Position numbers and translations under genes: made by a program. A stretch of DNA of 64,000 bases from the NCBI GenBank assembly GCA_014584465.1, contig JACTMU010000081.1, forward strand, positions 1 to 64,000, read 5' to 3'. Within the stretch, counting starts at the first letter, position 1. Each line of letters starts with the position of its first letter. This document shows, in pieces, positions 37,721 to 47,456 of this stretch. A model generated the notes under the pieces. The model made no database searches. It was not told where the DNA came from and was given only the letters and a program-made list of their open reading frames with translations. This stretch comes from Pseudomonadota bacterium. Its GTDB lineage: Bacteria; Bdellovibrionota; Bdellovibrionia; Bdellovibrionales; JACTMU01.

Positions 37721-38815
37721 AAAGCAGGAGCGGTCCATAAAGAAATCTGAAGAGTTCTTTCCATTATCAACTCGGTAGAATCGGCTGTTGTAGTGCTGAA
37801 TTCTCACTTGAGTTCCCTTCTTGAAAAGCTTCTGCCCCTGATTCTTTCGATCTTTGAGACGACAATCCCGTCGCAGCGGTCGTGAAGAAAACGACGCTGA
37901 GGAAAAATTGGCAGGTGTTCTCCCGGACTTGGACTTGTATCGATCTCTCTGATTCTCACTTTGAATCTTCGCCACATCATACTCAGTGACCTTGGCATCA
38001 AGCTCTGCCTTTGCAGTCATCTTCTTTTGTTTTTGATATTTCAACTCATTAGAGACTTGCTCTTTTTCAAAGTTACCTTTTCGGATCATCTCATCATATT
38101 TTCGTATCTCTTGTTTCAGCTTTTCTGTCTCAGCTTTGGTCTTTGCGATTTCGCCTTGGGTCTTTTTTGTAAACGCATTCTTCTTTTGAGTTTCGATCTC
38201 AGCCTCTTTCTTTTTCCTCTTAAGACTCTCTTCAGCTAAGCGACGCTCCTCTTTCGCTCTTTTGAGCTCAGCCGCTTTAAGTTCCATCTCCCGCTTCGCA
38301 CTGCTTGCCTTTTCATCCCACTTCTGAGCCTCTCCGACGAGAACCCCAGTTTCCGTGATGACCTTCTCCTTCTCCTGCACAGCCTGTTGGCGGGCAGCTA
38401 AAGCCTTCTGCTCCTTATCTTGGGCATTGACAATCTTTCGCTTTGCTTGAACCTGTTTTGCCTTTGCTGCGGAGATCTCCTTCTCAGCCTGATTTTTCGC
38501 CGAAATGTGAATCTCTTCTTGCTTGATAGCTCGAGTGGCCTCTTCCTTTGCGGCCCTCTCCTTCAAAAGGGCGGCCTTCTTCTCTTTAAGGGCCCTCTCC
38601 CTTTCTTCCGCTGCCTCACGCTTGGCATCTTCGGCCGCCGCTTGAGCCTCCTCAGAATCGATGATCGCCTCTTCCACTTGCAAAAGGTCGTCGTCAAACT
38701 CATTAGGATCAGCAAGGCAGATCCCAGTGAACAGGAGGGAAGCTGTGACCACGAACAGCTGAGCCGTAGATGTTAAAGAATTGATTCGGATCACTCTCCT
38801 CAAAGGCCTCAACAT
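37718..38815 (-). CDS. Exported coiled-coil protein
   Basis: Starting at the ATG at 38815, this is about 365 aa with a signal peptide (TSTAQLFVVTASLLFTGICLA). A Lys/Glu/Ala-rich coiled coil covers most of the protein (EEAQAAAEDAKREAAEERER and similar heptads). A basic C-terminal tail of ~65 residues has two Cys and an SH3-like GTQVRIQHYNSRFYRVD segment. The track ORF adds 37 N-terminal codons; the inner ATG has an AGGGAG site and places the signal peptide correctly. A periplasmic structural or murein-binding role is possible but not shown. The TAG stop is contributed by the inverted repeat. Confidence 0.75.
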   Translation of the reverse strand: MLRPLRRVIRINSLTSTAQLFVVTASLLFTGICLADPNEFDDDLLQVEEAIIDSEEAQAAAEDAKREAAEERERALKEKKAALLKERAAKEEATRAIKQEEIHISAKNQAEKEISAAKAKQVQAKRKIVNAQDKEQKALAARQQAVQEKEKVITETGVLVGEAQKWDEKASSAKREMELKAAELKRAKEERRLAEESLKRKKKEAEIETQKKNAFTKKTQGEIAKTKAETEKLKQEIRKYDEMIRKGNFEKEQVSNELKYQKQKKMTAKAELDAKVTEYDVAKIQSENQRDRYKSKSGRTPANFSSASFSSRPLRRDCRLKDRKNQGQKLFKKGTQVRIQHYNSRFYRVDNGKNSSDFFMDRSCF

Positions 38816-39552
38816 CAGACTCCCTAGATGGAAACTTTCCCCAATCTCTATTTGATTCCAAAGCGGCAAACCCATAATTGCTCCTTGTGGTGCACCATTG
38901 TTTCGGGGGCTGGTCGGCAAATCCATCTTTGCTGAGCAACCCCAAGCTCATAGCAGCTCATCGCACGTGAGAGTGCATCAAAGCTGACCCGGCCAACTCA
39001 TATCCACTACAGACCAGTTCTCTTATCGGACCTTTGGAACCAAAACTGAATTGACCACCGTATCCATTGGCATCATCAGGCATAGACGCTGCCATGAACA
39101 CCAGGGAGACGAGATTGCCTGGCTGGGAACCAGACAAAAGTTGACACTTCTAGATGAGAGTGTAGGAAACATTTACACTGACAATTATCCTTTAAATTCA
39201 ATAGGTTGGCTAAATTCAGCCTTTCACCATAGCAAAACTTGTCCATCCGCCCCCAACTCAACTCCACAGTGAACTCTTCATCGTCCCAGAATGGAGCCCA
39301 TCTTCACTCAGCTCGATCTCAGGGTGAAACAAGGAATTCAAAAAATGCTGCGATGTGGCATCTTGTTTGCTACTGTTCTATAGCATAACCCCCCTTGGCG
39401 ACCTGGTCCCCCTACCCCCCTCCAGGTCGCTTTTTTTTCTTCCACCTTGGATTGGTTTTTTTCTCCAAACATGCAAGCTTCCACAGTTCACGATAGGATA
39501 GAGAAAAGCTTGGCACTGCAGCCACTTTGGTCGTCGATCTAAAAAGGGGATC
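38816..39552. other. Long intergenic region
   Basis: About 740 bp without a supported gene. It holds a TTGACA box near 39132, several AT-rich promoter-like stretches at 39165-39210, and a 31-codon frame (39292-39387, MEPIFTQLDLRVKQ) lacking a ribosome site. A rho-independent terminator at 39398-39438 follows that frame. Because that terminator has no annotated gene before it, a small RNA or short peptide transcript is possible. The promoter of the amidase gene should lie after 39440. Confidence 0.4.
39398..39438 (+). terminator. Rho-independent terminator without an assigned gene
   Basis: GCGACCTGG pairs with CCAGGTCGC across a C-rich loop and is followed by eight T residues. It is clear on the plus strand only. 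Confidence 0.8.
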
Positions 39553-40305
39553 ATGTTGAAGTCTCTTATCACCTCTCTTTTCATACTCCTCTATTGGGCC
39601 TCTTCTGGAGCAGCAGGGCATCGCTTCCCTGTCATCGTTGACCCAGGACATGGAGGAAGCGATGGTGGGGCCACTCGTGGAAACCTCCGTGAAGCCGACA
39701 TTGTCCTCTCCGTCAGCCGCCACCTCACAAAACTCTTAGAAGCTGACAGTGAGTTTGAACCTCGCCTGACCCGGCACCGTGACATGGAACTTACACTTGA
39801 AGAGCGAGCTCAGTTTGCACAAGGACTTGAACGAGGGCTCTTTCTCAGTGTTCATGTCAACGCCTCAGCAAATCCTAAGGCCCATGGAGTGGAATTTTAC
39901 TTTCAAAATCAACTCCCGCCGGATGAGGAGTCGCAATTCATGGCCAATCGAGAAAACCAAATGGTCGACGTGGCCGCAATTGCCGAGAGAGCACCAAAAT
40001 CGGATGTCTTGGCCATCATCAGTGACCTTGCCAGAAACTTTCGCACGCGACAAAGTGCAAACCTTGGAGAGGATCTCGTCCTCTCTTGGCAAGGTCCCAT
40101 TCAGGTAAGGACCCTTCCTCTGCGTCAAGCTCCCTTCTTTCTTATTACACACCTGGAGATTCCTTCGATTCTGATTGAACTTGGATTCATCAGCCACGAA
40201 CGTGAAGCGCGCAAGCTTGCGGATCGCAACATTCAAATGGCCATGGCCCAACACCTCTACGAAGGGGTAAAAAAGTTCAAAGAAAGATTGGACAACGAAC
40301 CCTAA
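39553..40305 (+). CDS. N-acetylmuramoyl-L-alanine amidase (Amidase_3)
   Basis: This 250-aa exported zinc amidase cuts the stem peptide from murein, as in cell separation. A signal peptide ([15 protein letters not shown]) leads directly into the catalytic domain. Zinc ligands and active residues are seen in [12 protein letters not shown], the Glu in [15 protein letters not shown] and ILIELGFIS. It has no AMIN domain. A GGGG site precedes the ATG. rph and rdgB follow on the same strand, 19 bases away. Confidence 0.93.
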   Translation: MLKSLITSLFILLYWASSGAAGHRFPVIVDPGHGGSDGGATRGNLREADIVLSVSRHLTKLLEADSEFEPRLTRHRDMELTLEERAQFAQGLERGLFLSVHVNASANPKAHGVEFYFQNQLPPDEESQFMANRENQMVDVAAIAERAPKSDVLAIISDLARNFRTRQSANLGEDLVLSWQGPIQVRTLPLRQAPFFLITHLEIPSILIELGFISHEREARKLADRNIQMAMAQHLYEGVKKFKERLDNEP

Positions 40306-40324
40306 ACTCCTCTACATTGGGTCC

Positions 40325-41068
40325 ATGCGTGACGATGGACGAAAATTTGATGAACTTCGAGAAATCCGTATCATTCCGAGAGCCTCTCGATACGCCGAAG
40401 GCAGCGTTCTCATTGAGGCCGGTGCGACCCGTCTCTTTTGCACTGCCAGTGTGGAGTCTCCTGTTCCGAAATGGCTTCAGGGAAGCGGGCAAGGATGGGT
40501 CACTGCCGAATATGGGATGCTCCCTCGCTCCACTCATGATCGAATCAAACGCGATCGTGCCGCTGGCAGCGGCCGAACTCACGAGATTTCTCGCTTGATC
40601 GGACGCAGTCTGAGAGCCGCCGTGGATCTTAAGGCTTTAGGAGAAAAACAGATCATTGTGGATTGCGACGTTTTGCAAGCCGATGGTGGCACGCGAACTT
40701 TGGCGGTCAGTGGAGGATTTGTGGCGATGGCGCTGGCTCTTGAAGAGCTCATGGTCCGAGGGGAAATCAAGTCATTGCCACTCAAAAGTGCCGTAGCTGC
40801 AGTCAGTGTGGGAATTGTTCGAGGAAAGCCACTGCTGGACCTCTGCTATGAAGAGGACTCCCAAGCCGATACGGACATGAACATCGTCACACTCTTTCCC
40901 TCACAACGATTTGCGGAAATTCAGGGAACTGCCGAAGGACACCCCTTCACGACGGAAGAACTCCATGAGTTGATTGCCTTAGGACGTAAAGGATGCGAAA
41001 GCATCTTCGAAATTCAAAGCTCCCATTTGGGCGGAATTTTTAAGACCTTAAGATCGAAATCGGGCTGA
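40325..41068 (+). CDS. rph: Ribonuclease PH
   Basis: This phosphate-dependent 3' exoribonuclease trims tRNA ends. At 247 aa it is the usual size. It shows the family opening [14 protein letters not shown], the phosphate-binding [16 protein letters not shown] and the metal/active-site stretch [18 protein letters not shown]. It ends directly before rdgB (TGAATGATG), so the two are coupled, a common order in proteobacteria. Confidence 0.97.
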   Translation: MRDDGRKFDELREIRIIPRASRYAEGSVLIEAGATRLFCTASVESPVPKWLQGSGQGWVTAEYGMLPRSTHDRIKRDRAAGSGRTHEISRLIGRSLRAAVDLKALGEKQIIVDCDVLQADGGTRTLAVSGGFVAMALALEELMVRGEIKSLPLKSAVAAVSVGIVRGKPLLDLCYEEDSQADTDMNIVTLFPSQRFAEIQGTAEGHPFTTEELHELIALGRKGCESIFEIQSSHLGGIFKTLRSKSG

Positions 41069-41659
41069 ATGATGGAAATTTGGATCGCCACTGGAAATTC
41101 TGGTAAGCTTAAAGAGTTTGAATCTCTATTGAAGGGCAAATTTGATAAGGTCCATTCACAAAGAGAGCTTGATTACTATGCCCCCCCTGAAGAGACCGGT
41201 GCAACATTCAAGGAAAATGCCGAGATCAAGGCACGCTCGCTGAAGGCATTGAAACCCCAGAGTTGGGTGATCGGTGAAGACTCCGGACTCGAAGTCGATG
41301 GCCTTAACGGAATCCCCGGAGTCCACTCGGCCAGATATGCAGGACCTAAAGCAACGAGCGCAGAGAATACAGCAAAACTTTTAAAAATGTTGCAGTTGCG
41401 ATCGCCAAAGAATCGTACGGCAGCTTTTCGCTGCTTCATGATTGCCATTAGCCCCGATGGCAAAGAGTATCTCTTTGAAGGGTCTCTCAAAGGAGAGATT
41501 TCCCTGGCCCAGAAGGGAAAGGGTGGGTTTGGATATGACGACGTCTTTATTCCGGAGGGACGATCTCAAACTTTGGCGGAGATCGACTTTGCCGAGAAGA
41601 ACAGACTCTCTCACCGAGGCCAAGCAACCAAAAGATTTCTGGAATTTCTAAGCAATTGA
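41069..41659 (+). CDS. rdgB: dITP/XTP pyrophosphatase (Ham1/RdgB)
   Basis: This 196-aa housecleaning enzyme removes non-canonical purine nucleoside triphosphates. Motifs are IATGNSGKLKEF at the start, GEDSGLEVDGLNGIPGVHSARYAG in the middle and KGGFGYDDVF plus the C-terminal LSHRGQATKRF. There are two adjacent ATGs; the first touches the rph stop. It converges with the tryptophanase-family gene, with a six-base gap. Confidence 0.97.
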   Translation: MMEIWIATGNSGKLKEFESLLKGKFDKVHSQRELDYYAPPEETGATFKENAEIKARSLKALKPQSWVIGEDSGLEVDGLNGIPGVHSARYAGPKATSAENTAKLLKMLQLRSPKNRTAAFRCFMIAISPDGKEYLFEGSLKGEISLAQKGKGGFGYDDVFIPEGRSQTLAEIDFAEKNRLSHRGQATKRFLEFLSN

Positions 41660-41665
41660 CGGATT

Positions 41666-43060
41666 TCAGAGTTTGCGAAACCGCGCTGTAAAATGGCGCA
41701 ACACCGGCGCCTGATAGGTCAACTCATAGCCACCCAACTTATCGAGATCCTGAGTGATCTGTGTGGCCATCTCAATCATATAATCCACATGGCTTTGAGT
41801 ATAAACCCTTCGTGGAATTGCAAGTCGCAACAACTCCTGAGGTGCTGGCGTCTCCTTTCCCGTAGATGGATCAACGTGACCAAGCATCACCGTCCCCACT
41901 TCCACACCCCGAATGCCGATCTCCTCATAAAGTGCCACTGCAAGAGCCTGTGCAGGGTATTGCAGCACGGGAATGTGTGGGAGTGTGGCTCCGGCGTCGA
42001 CGTAGACCGCATGCCCGCCAACAGGTTTGACAATTTGAAATCCAGCCCGTTCAAGACCCTCTCCAAAGTAGGCCGTTGAGCGAATTCGATAGGAGAGGTA
42101 GTTCTCATCTAAAATCTCGTCAAGTCCAATGGCGAGGGCTTCGAGATCTCGTCCTGCAAGCCCTCCATAGGTAGGAAACCCCTCGGTGATCACCATAGAG
42201 GTACGAATCTGTTCGGCAACCGATTCACTTCGAAGCGCCAAAAACCCTCCGATGTTGCCAAAAGCATCCTTCTTTGCGCTCATCAAAACCCCATCGGCAA
42301 GTGAAAAGATTTCATGAGCAATCGTACGCACACTCTTGTCGTCAAATCCCGACTCACGTTTTTTAATAAAATAGGAGTTCTCTGCAAAACGAGCCGCATC
42401 GATGTAAAGAGGAACCCGAAACTGGTCGGCAAGATCACGAACCTCTTTCAAGTTGGACATGGATACGGGTTGCCCGCCCACTGAGTTGTTGGTGATGGTC
42501 ATAATGATTAGGGCCACCTCACGCGGATGCTTCATTAGGTACTCTTTCAACCTACTGCAATCGACATTCCCCTTAAAGGGCGCTTCTGCCTTCGATTCAC
42601 GACTCTCCTTACAAGGTAGATCGACTGCCTCTGCACCGACGGCCTCAATGTTGGCCCGAGTTGTATCAAAGTGTGTATTCCCAACCACAACCTGTCCTGG
42701 CTGAACAAGTGTCTGCATCAAAAGCGCTTCCGCCGATCGCCCTTGATGTGTGGGAATCACCTGACCCATTCCCGTCAACTTCTGGATCGTCTCCTCAAAG
42801 CGTCGAAAACTTCGCGAACCAGCGTAAGCCTCATCTCCTACAATGATTCCGGCCCACTGGTAACAGGACATTGCGCTGGTCCCGCTGTCGGTCAAAAGAT
42901 CAAAGGTCACATCATCTGCCGAAAGTCGAAAGAGATTGTAATTAGCCTCTTCAATGGCCTTCAACCTACGATCACGACTCAATATCGGTAGGGGTTCGAC
43001 GGAACGAATTTTAAATGGTTCAAAAATGGTTTTCGGTGTGTATTCCTTGCTTCTTTTCAT
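41666..43060 (-). CDS. Tryptophanase/tyrosine phenol-lyase family PLP enzyme
   Basis: This PLP-dependent beta-eliminating lyase is 464 aa from the ATG at 43060. Family features are the start PFKIRSVEPLP, the PLP-phosphate region THQGRSAEAL, ITNNSVGGQPVS, the Asp of YIDAARFAEN and the Schiff-base Lys in LMSAKKDAFGNIGGF. Usual members have MSGKKD; here Ala replaces Gly. Whether it makes indole from Trp, phenol from Tyr, or uses another substrate cannot be decided. The longer form begins with a TTG that overlaps the hypF stop (TTGA), so translation is coupled to hypF. No TnaC-type leader or permease is nearby. Confidence 0.88.
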   Translation of the reverse strand: MKRSKEYTPKTIFEPFKIRSVEPLPILSRDRRLKAIEEANYNLFRLSADDVTFDLLTDSGTSAMSCYQWAGIIVGDEAYAGSRSFRRFEETIQKLTGMGQVIPTHQGRSAEALLMQTLVQPGQVVVGNTHFDTTRANIEAVGAEAVDLPCKESRESKAEAPFKGNVDCSRLKEYLMKHPREVALIIMTITNNSVGGQPVSMSNLKEVRDLADQFRVPLYIDAARFAENSYFIKKRESGFDDKSVRTIAHEIFSLADGVLMSAKKDAFGNIGGFLALRSESVAEQIRTSMVITEGFPTYGGLAGRDLEALAIGLDEILDENYLSYRIRSTAYFGEGLERAGFQIVKPVGGHAVYVDAGATLPHIPVLQYPAQALAVALYEEIGIRGVEVGTVMLGHVDPSTGKETPAPQELLRLAIPRRVYTQSHVDYMIEMATQITQDLDKLGGYELTYQAPVLRHFTARFRKL

Positions 43061-43092
43061 CGGCCCATTATGCGTGAGTCCCAAACCGGTTG

Positions 43093-45489
43093 TCAAATCT
43101 CTCCAATTTGAGCAATGATTTGACCTAACGCAATTCCCCCATCATTTGGTGGAATTTGGTGTTGCCAATAGAGTTTGATCCTCTCTTGATCAAAGAGGAC
43201 TTTTGCAAATTCAATAAGGAGCCTATTTTGAAAAACTCCGCCACTGAGAAAGACTGCTTTGGACTTCTCCCTTCGGGCAATCTCCAAGATCAGATGAGCC
43301 AATCCAACATGAAACTTCAATGAGATCTCCTGGACCAAACATCCGCATTCCAAATCACTTAAAATCTCACCGACAACTGGACCCCAAAGAATTTCGCTCC
43401 GCCCTTCGTCCATCAAAAAGCGATATCTTGGGGCACCTTGGGGATCGAAGGTCTCCAAGTTATCGATCGCACGCTCAGCCAGGTGTTCTAATTGTATGGC
43501 CGCCTGAGCTTCAAATTCCACACCTCCTGAAAAGCCCAAGATGGAGGAGACCCCATCAAAGAGCCTACCCACACTTCGGCATTGCACGAGCTTTGTGGAC
43601 CCCCCTTTCAACATCGATCTGTACCACTTACGCTCATCTTCAGTTAAATGAGAAAAGAGCGAAATGGACTTCAACCTGCCAAAAAGAGCGTCTCCTAAAA
43701 ATTCATACAGCAACGCCAAAGCAATTCGCTGTGGTTCACGAACAGCTTGCTCACCTCCCAATAAGGGAAATGGCCTAAAATGCAGAAGGGGCTGCAGAGA
43801 GTGATCTTCAGAAAATCGAAAGAACTCCCCGCCCCATATTGTGCCGTCATCACCCCAACCTGTGCCATCCCAACAGATACCAAGTCCGTGGTCATCCTTG
43901 CATGGCCACGTTTGCCCGCTCTCAGCAAAGCATGAGTAAATGTGAGCCCTGTGGTGCTGCACACCCACAAGACAAGAAGAGTAGTGACGATCACCCCAAA
44001 GAGTTCCGTGGTAATCGGGATGGAGATCACAAAGAACAGATTCTGGATCCATTTCGTATAGATTCAATAGAGAGCGAACTTCAGACTCAAAACGGTGAAG
44101 CGTCTTTCGATGACCGAGATCTCCAATGTGTTGACTCATCACCACCTCATCTCGCTTGAGAATGGCAACGGCGTTTTTGAGCTCACCCCCAAGGGCCAGA
44201 AAAGATGGGTCTCTTCTCTTTTCAGAGGGGGCCCCAGATCGCATCGCTGAAATGAGAGATCGACCGATCGGAAGAGGAGCATAACCTCGTGCACGGCGAA
44301 TCAGCATGGTCTTTCCTCCCACAACCTGAACCACAGAATCATCCATGGGACGAAAAATCGGTCGATTGTGAATGAGAAAACCATCTGCCAATGAGGAGAG
44401 CGCCTCTTTGGCCTCTCTCTCATCGATGCAAATGGGCTCCTCCGAGAGATTCCCACTTGTGGCAATCAATGGAACCTCACAAAACTCCCTCATCAAAAGA
44501 TGATGAAGGGGTGAATAGGGGAGCATCACTCCAAGATAGGGATTGTCTGGAGCCACACTCTGGGCAAGCGATCGATTCCTCAAACTGCTAGCATCTCTTC
44601 TTAAAAGAACAATCGGAGCCTCAGGCGATTGCAACAACGCTCTCTCTTTGTGGTTCAAACAGCAGTGCTGTGAAACCAACTCGATCTGAGACATCATCAC
44701 CGCAAAGGGTTTCAACCTACGACGTTTTCTTCTTCGCAGTTCAAGAACACTCCTTTCATTTGTGGCATCCACCAGAAGTTGAAATCCACCAACTCCTTTA
44801 AGTGCCAAAATTCCACCCTCTTTAAGAAGTTGAACCGCAAATTCCAACGCCCGGTCCGATGAGCTCTCCTTTCCTGTAAAGTGAAATGCCAGATGGGGTC
44901 CACATTGAAAACATGCGTTGGGTTGCGCATGAAATCTCCGATCTCTGGGGTCATCATACTCCCGTTGACATTCATCACACATCCTAAAACTCTTCATCGT
45001 CGTAGAGGGACGATCATAGGGCAGAGACTCCACAATGGAGTACCTAGGACCGCATTGAGTGCAGTTGATGAAGGGGTATCTATAACGTCGGTTCAGAGGA
45101 TCATTGAATTCACTCAGGCAGAGATCACAAGTTGCAAGATCGGGCATCACCGTGACCAAAATCTCTTGCGATGGGGACTTTGAACTTAGATCAACTTGAA
45201 AATCCTGGTACCCCAAAAAGGGGAGATTTTGAGTCTCAATCTCATCGATCCTTGCCGGATGGGGTAGACGCCCTTGAAGTGCCTCAACAAACTTACGGAT
45301 CTCTCTCTCAGATCCTTCCACTTCGATCTCCACTCCACCAGCATGATTCCAAACTCGACCCTGAAGACCAAATTCACAGGCCAGACGAAAGACGTAGGGT
45401 CGAAAACCGACTCCTTGAACAATGCCATTGACATGCACCATGAGACGAATGGGCGTCTCTTCAACCAAACTCAACCTCGACTCGTTCAA
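43093..45489 (-). CDS. hypF: [NiFe]-hydrogenase maturation carbamoyltransferase HypF
   Basis: This 798-aa protein has an N-terminal acylphosphatase domain (HVNGIVQGVGFRPYVFRLA, about 18-100) and two zinc-finger pairs (CDLCLSEFNDP, CTQCGP, CDECQREYDDP, CFQCGP). A YrdC-like carbamoyl-AMP domain (about 210-400) and a Kae1-like domain with QHHRAH and WDGTGWGDDGTIWGGE follow. All modules are intact, so it should make the thiocarbamate precursor of the cyanide ligands with HypE. Neither HypE nor any hydrogenase subunit is in the window. Its start overlaps the hypA-like gene by 29 bases, and its end overlaps the tryptophanase-family gene. Confidence 0.95.
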   Translation of the reverse strand: MNESRLSLVEETPIRLMVHVNGIVQGVGFRPYVFRLACEFGLQGRVWNHAGGVEIEVEGSEREIRKFVEALQGRLPHPARIDEIETQNLPFLGYQDFQVDLSSKSPSQEILVTVMPDLATCDLCLSEFNDPLNRRYRYPFINCTQCGPRYSIVESLPYDRPSTTMKSFRMCDECQREYDDPRDRRFHAQPNACFQCGPHLAFHFTGKESSSDRALEFAVQLLKEGGILALKGVGGFQLLVDATNERSVLELRRRKRRRLKPFAVMMSQIELVSQHCCLNHKERALLQSPEAPIVLLRRDASSLRNRSLAQSVAPDNPYLGVMLPYSPLHHLLMREFCEVPLIATSGNLSEEPICIDEREAKEALSSLADGFLIHNRPIFRPMDDSVVQVVGGKTMLIRRARGYAPLPIGRSLISAMRSGAPSEKRRDPSFLALGGELKNAVAILKRDEVVMSQHIGDLGHRKTLHRFESEVRSLLNLYEMDPESVLCDLHPDYHGTLWGDRHYSSCLVGVQHHRAHIYSCFAESGQTWPCKDDHGLGICWDGTGWGDDGTIWGGEFFRFSEDHSLQPLLHFRPFPLLGGEQAVREPQRIALALLYEFLGDALFGRLKSISLFSHLTEDERKWYRSMLKGGSTKLVQCRSVGRLFDGVSSILGFSGGVEFEAQAAIQLEHLAERAIDNLETFDPQGAPRYRFLMDEGRSEILWGPVVGEILSDLECGCLVQEISLKFHVGLAHLILEIARREKSKAVFLSGGVFQNRLLIEFAKVLFDQERIKLYWQHQIPPNDGGIALGQIIAQIGEI

Positions 45490-45739
45490 CCGTTATCCCC
45501 TGGGCTTTGGTTGAGAAGAGATCACTCTCCTCGTCAATCACAAGCTCAGCCCCCTTAAGATAGCTCCGAGCCTCTTCGAGGTCCGCAAACATCTCGAAAT
45601 GCTCTCGAAAATGGTCTGCAGAAATTTGAGAGAGCGCGCCCAGGCGAATCCATACCTTCTTGACCTTCGTCCCGCCTTCCTCCTCAAGAACTTCCCGAAT
45701 CCTCTGAGCCAAACCTCTCATCATCGAACTCTCGTGCAT
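45461..45739 (-). CDS. HypA-like protein lacking the zinc ribbon
   Basis: This 92-aa protein has the N-terminal MHE nickel-binding motif and the alpha/beta core of HypA (MHESSMMRGLAQRIREVL, KVWIRLGALSQISADHFREHFEMF). Usual HypA is about 113-117 aa and carries two CxxC pairs after residue 70. Here the chain goes straight from GAELVIDEE to the final strand ITVERVEVEFG, and there is no Cys at all. It may deliver metal without the zinc switch or have taken another role. A strong promoter lies 84 bases upstream, and hypF overlaps its end. Confidence 0.8.
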   Translation of the reverse strand: MHESSMMRGLAQRIREVLEEEGGTKVKKVWIRLGALSQISADHFREHFEMFADLEEARSYLKGAELVIDEESDLFSTKAQGITVERVEVEFG

Positions 45740-45822
45740 CGCTCACCTCAAACAACTCTATCGATTGTGACTTTGGAGGCAGATCCTCCCCTCACCAATT
45801 CCACTTTGCTCTTACACTCTCG

Positions 45823-45851
45823 ACTATAATCTCGGTTGATGGAACTGACAA
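45823..45851 (-). promoter_or_regulatory. Sigma70-type promoter for the hypA-like operon
   Basis: On the minus strand TTGTCA and TATAGT are separated by exactly 17 bases, about 84 bases before the hypA-like ATG. Confidence 0.6.
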
Positions 45852-45944
45852 CTGGTCTAACAAGCTAAAATCCTCTAAACTGGAGGTGACCTCATTTTCG
45901 AGTTCAAAGGATCAAATGCCTCCAAACCCAACTGGAAAGAGTTC

Positions 45945-47456
45945 ATGCACCGGGTCTCATTGACACTTTTCTTGTCGATACTAGCCTACTCTTTCGAACT
46001 TCATTCTCAAGTCCAAGAAATAGTGAGTGAACCTGCATCTGGTCCGTGCAAGGATAAAACAATCATAAAATCATTTGAAAAGGAACTAAGTAACTTTAAA
46101 ACCACATGGCGTCCATCAACTTCAACCTCGGCGACTTTCTGGAGTGGAGTATTCGACTCGAAAGAAAATCAGAATCGACAAGTGCATATCTTTGAAACTT
46201 TTGACAAGATCCTAACAAAAACTGAAAAAGGACTCGATGAGTTGCGCGATCTCTCGGAGACACAGGTGCCTCCACCAACTAAAGATTCCGTACCTAGCGA
46301 ACGCGACGAATTCATTGAATTCCTCACAAGAAGCGGGAGACTCGACTCTCAACTTAACTCGTTCAAGGCGAAAATCGACTCCCTCAAAGAAGAGAGGTCA
46401 CGCTCCAGATTGCCACCAGAACCAGCCTGGAGAACCCTCACCTGCGATCAACTTACGACTCTTTCCGAGAGATTCAAATCTTCTGGGGAAGCAAAGAGCC
46501 AAAGCACACCCCTCTCACCCAAACCACAAGATACTCAATTTGCTTCGTGCATGAGCTTAGAACAATATTTCGGACAAAACCCAAGGGACCGTTCCTTAAA
46601 GGAGATTAGATTTTCAAATGATAAGGATACGGATCGATATGTTCTCAGTTTCACCCATCCCAAAGCTGATGGAACGTCTTTAAAATTTCCAGAGACAATG
46701 GCTTATTCTTCGAATCCGAATATCGGCCCATACGTCCGCATGAATGACCCTCTTGCGAAATTTAGAGAGTTTGAGACCTTCCGCAGCAACTGCATGGGGA
46801 AACAATATAGCACCACTGTTTTACCCAGCAGTTTGATCCCCAAGGCCTTCGACTTCGATGCGGTATCGGAACTCTTTTGTGCACAGCTGCGCAAAGAGCT
46901 AGAGACCGGATTGACTGCCACCAATCCAATTCTATCGAGGCTCCAACGTCGTCAATCAGGACTCAAGGACCCTGAAAATGACGGCTTTACCTTCAAAGAG
47001 TTCATGGAGTATCTTCTCCCGGAACAACTGGATCCGGAGAAATTCAATTATGTGATCAGTCAAGAAGACCCTAAGGGGTGCCGATTCAAACTCATCAATT
47101 GCAAAGAGACTCAGCAAGAACTCATTCAATCTCTTGATCACGCCCAATCAACTCTTCAGAAAGCCTACGATCGCTGGTCCCTCTTGAGTGACCTTAAAGA
47201 TCTGACATCGAACTCCTCCGCAGCAACACAGCTTCGTCCCCTTTCAAAAGATATCCCCTATTTTAAAGAATTTAACAACGAAATCCAGAATCTTAAATCC
47301 GTGTCGAATTGCCAAGAAATCCTAGAGTGGAGAAAAAGGGCACCGAATCTCATCGAAAAGTTGGAAACAAGCTTTTACAATGATGTTGCACCATTGAGTC
47401 CTCACGACAACACAAGGGACCCAGAGAAGAAGAACCAACAAGGAGGCGCGCAATGA
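45945..47456 (+). CDS. Exported protein of unknown function
   Basis: This 503-aa protein has an N-terminal signal peptide (VSLTLFLSILAYSFELHSQ). The rest is hydrophilic, mixed helical sequence with scattered Cys (PCKDK, LTCDQL, FASCMSL, SNCMGK, DPKGCRFKLINC) that could form disulfides. No known domain recognised. Its last codon overlaps the next gene (ATGA), so the two proteins are made together and probably act together outside the cytoplasm. The ribosome site is GGAAAG. Confidence 0.65.
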   Translation: MHRVSLTLFLSILAYSFELHSQVQEIVSEPASGPCKDKTIIKSFEKELSNFKTTWRPSTSTSATFWSGVFDSKENQNRQVHIFETFDKILTKTEKGLDELRDLSETQVPPPTKDSVPSERDEFIEFLTRSGRLDSQLNSFKAKIDSLKEERSRSRLPPEPAWRTLTCDQLTTLSERFKSSGEAKSQSTPLSPKPQDTQFASCMSLEQYFGQNPRDRSLKEIRFSNDKDTDRYVLSFTHPKADGTSLKFPETMAYSSNPNIGPYVRMNDPLAKFREFETFRSNCMGKQYSTTVLPSSLIPKAFDFDAVSELFCAQLRKELETGLTATNPILSRLQRRQSGLKDPENDGFTFKEFMEYLLPEQLDPEKFNYVISQEDPKGCRFKLINCKETQQELIQSLDHAQSTLQKAYDRWSLLSDLKDLTSNSSAATQLRPLSKDIPYFKEFNNEIQNLKSVSNCQEILEWRKRAPNLIEKLETSFYNDVAPLSPHDNTRDPEKKNQQGGAQ

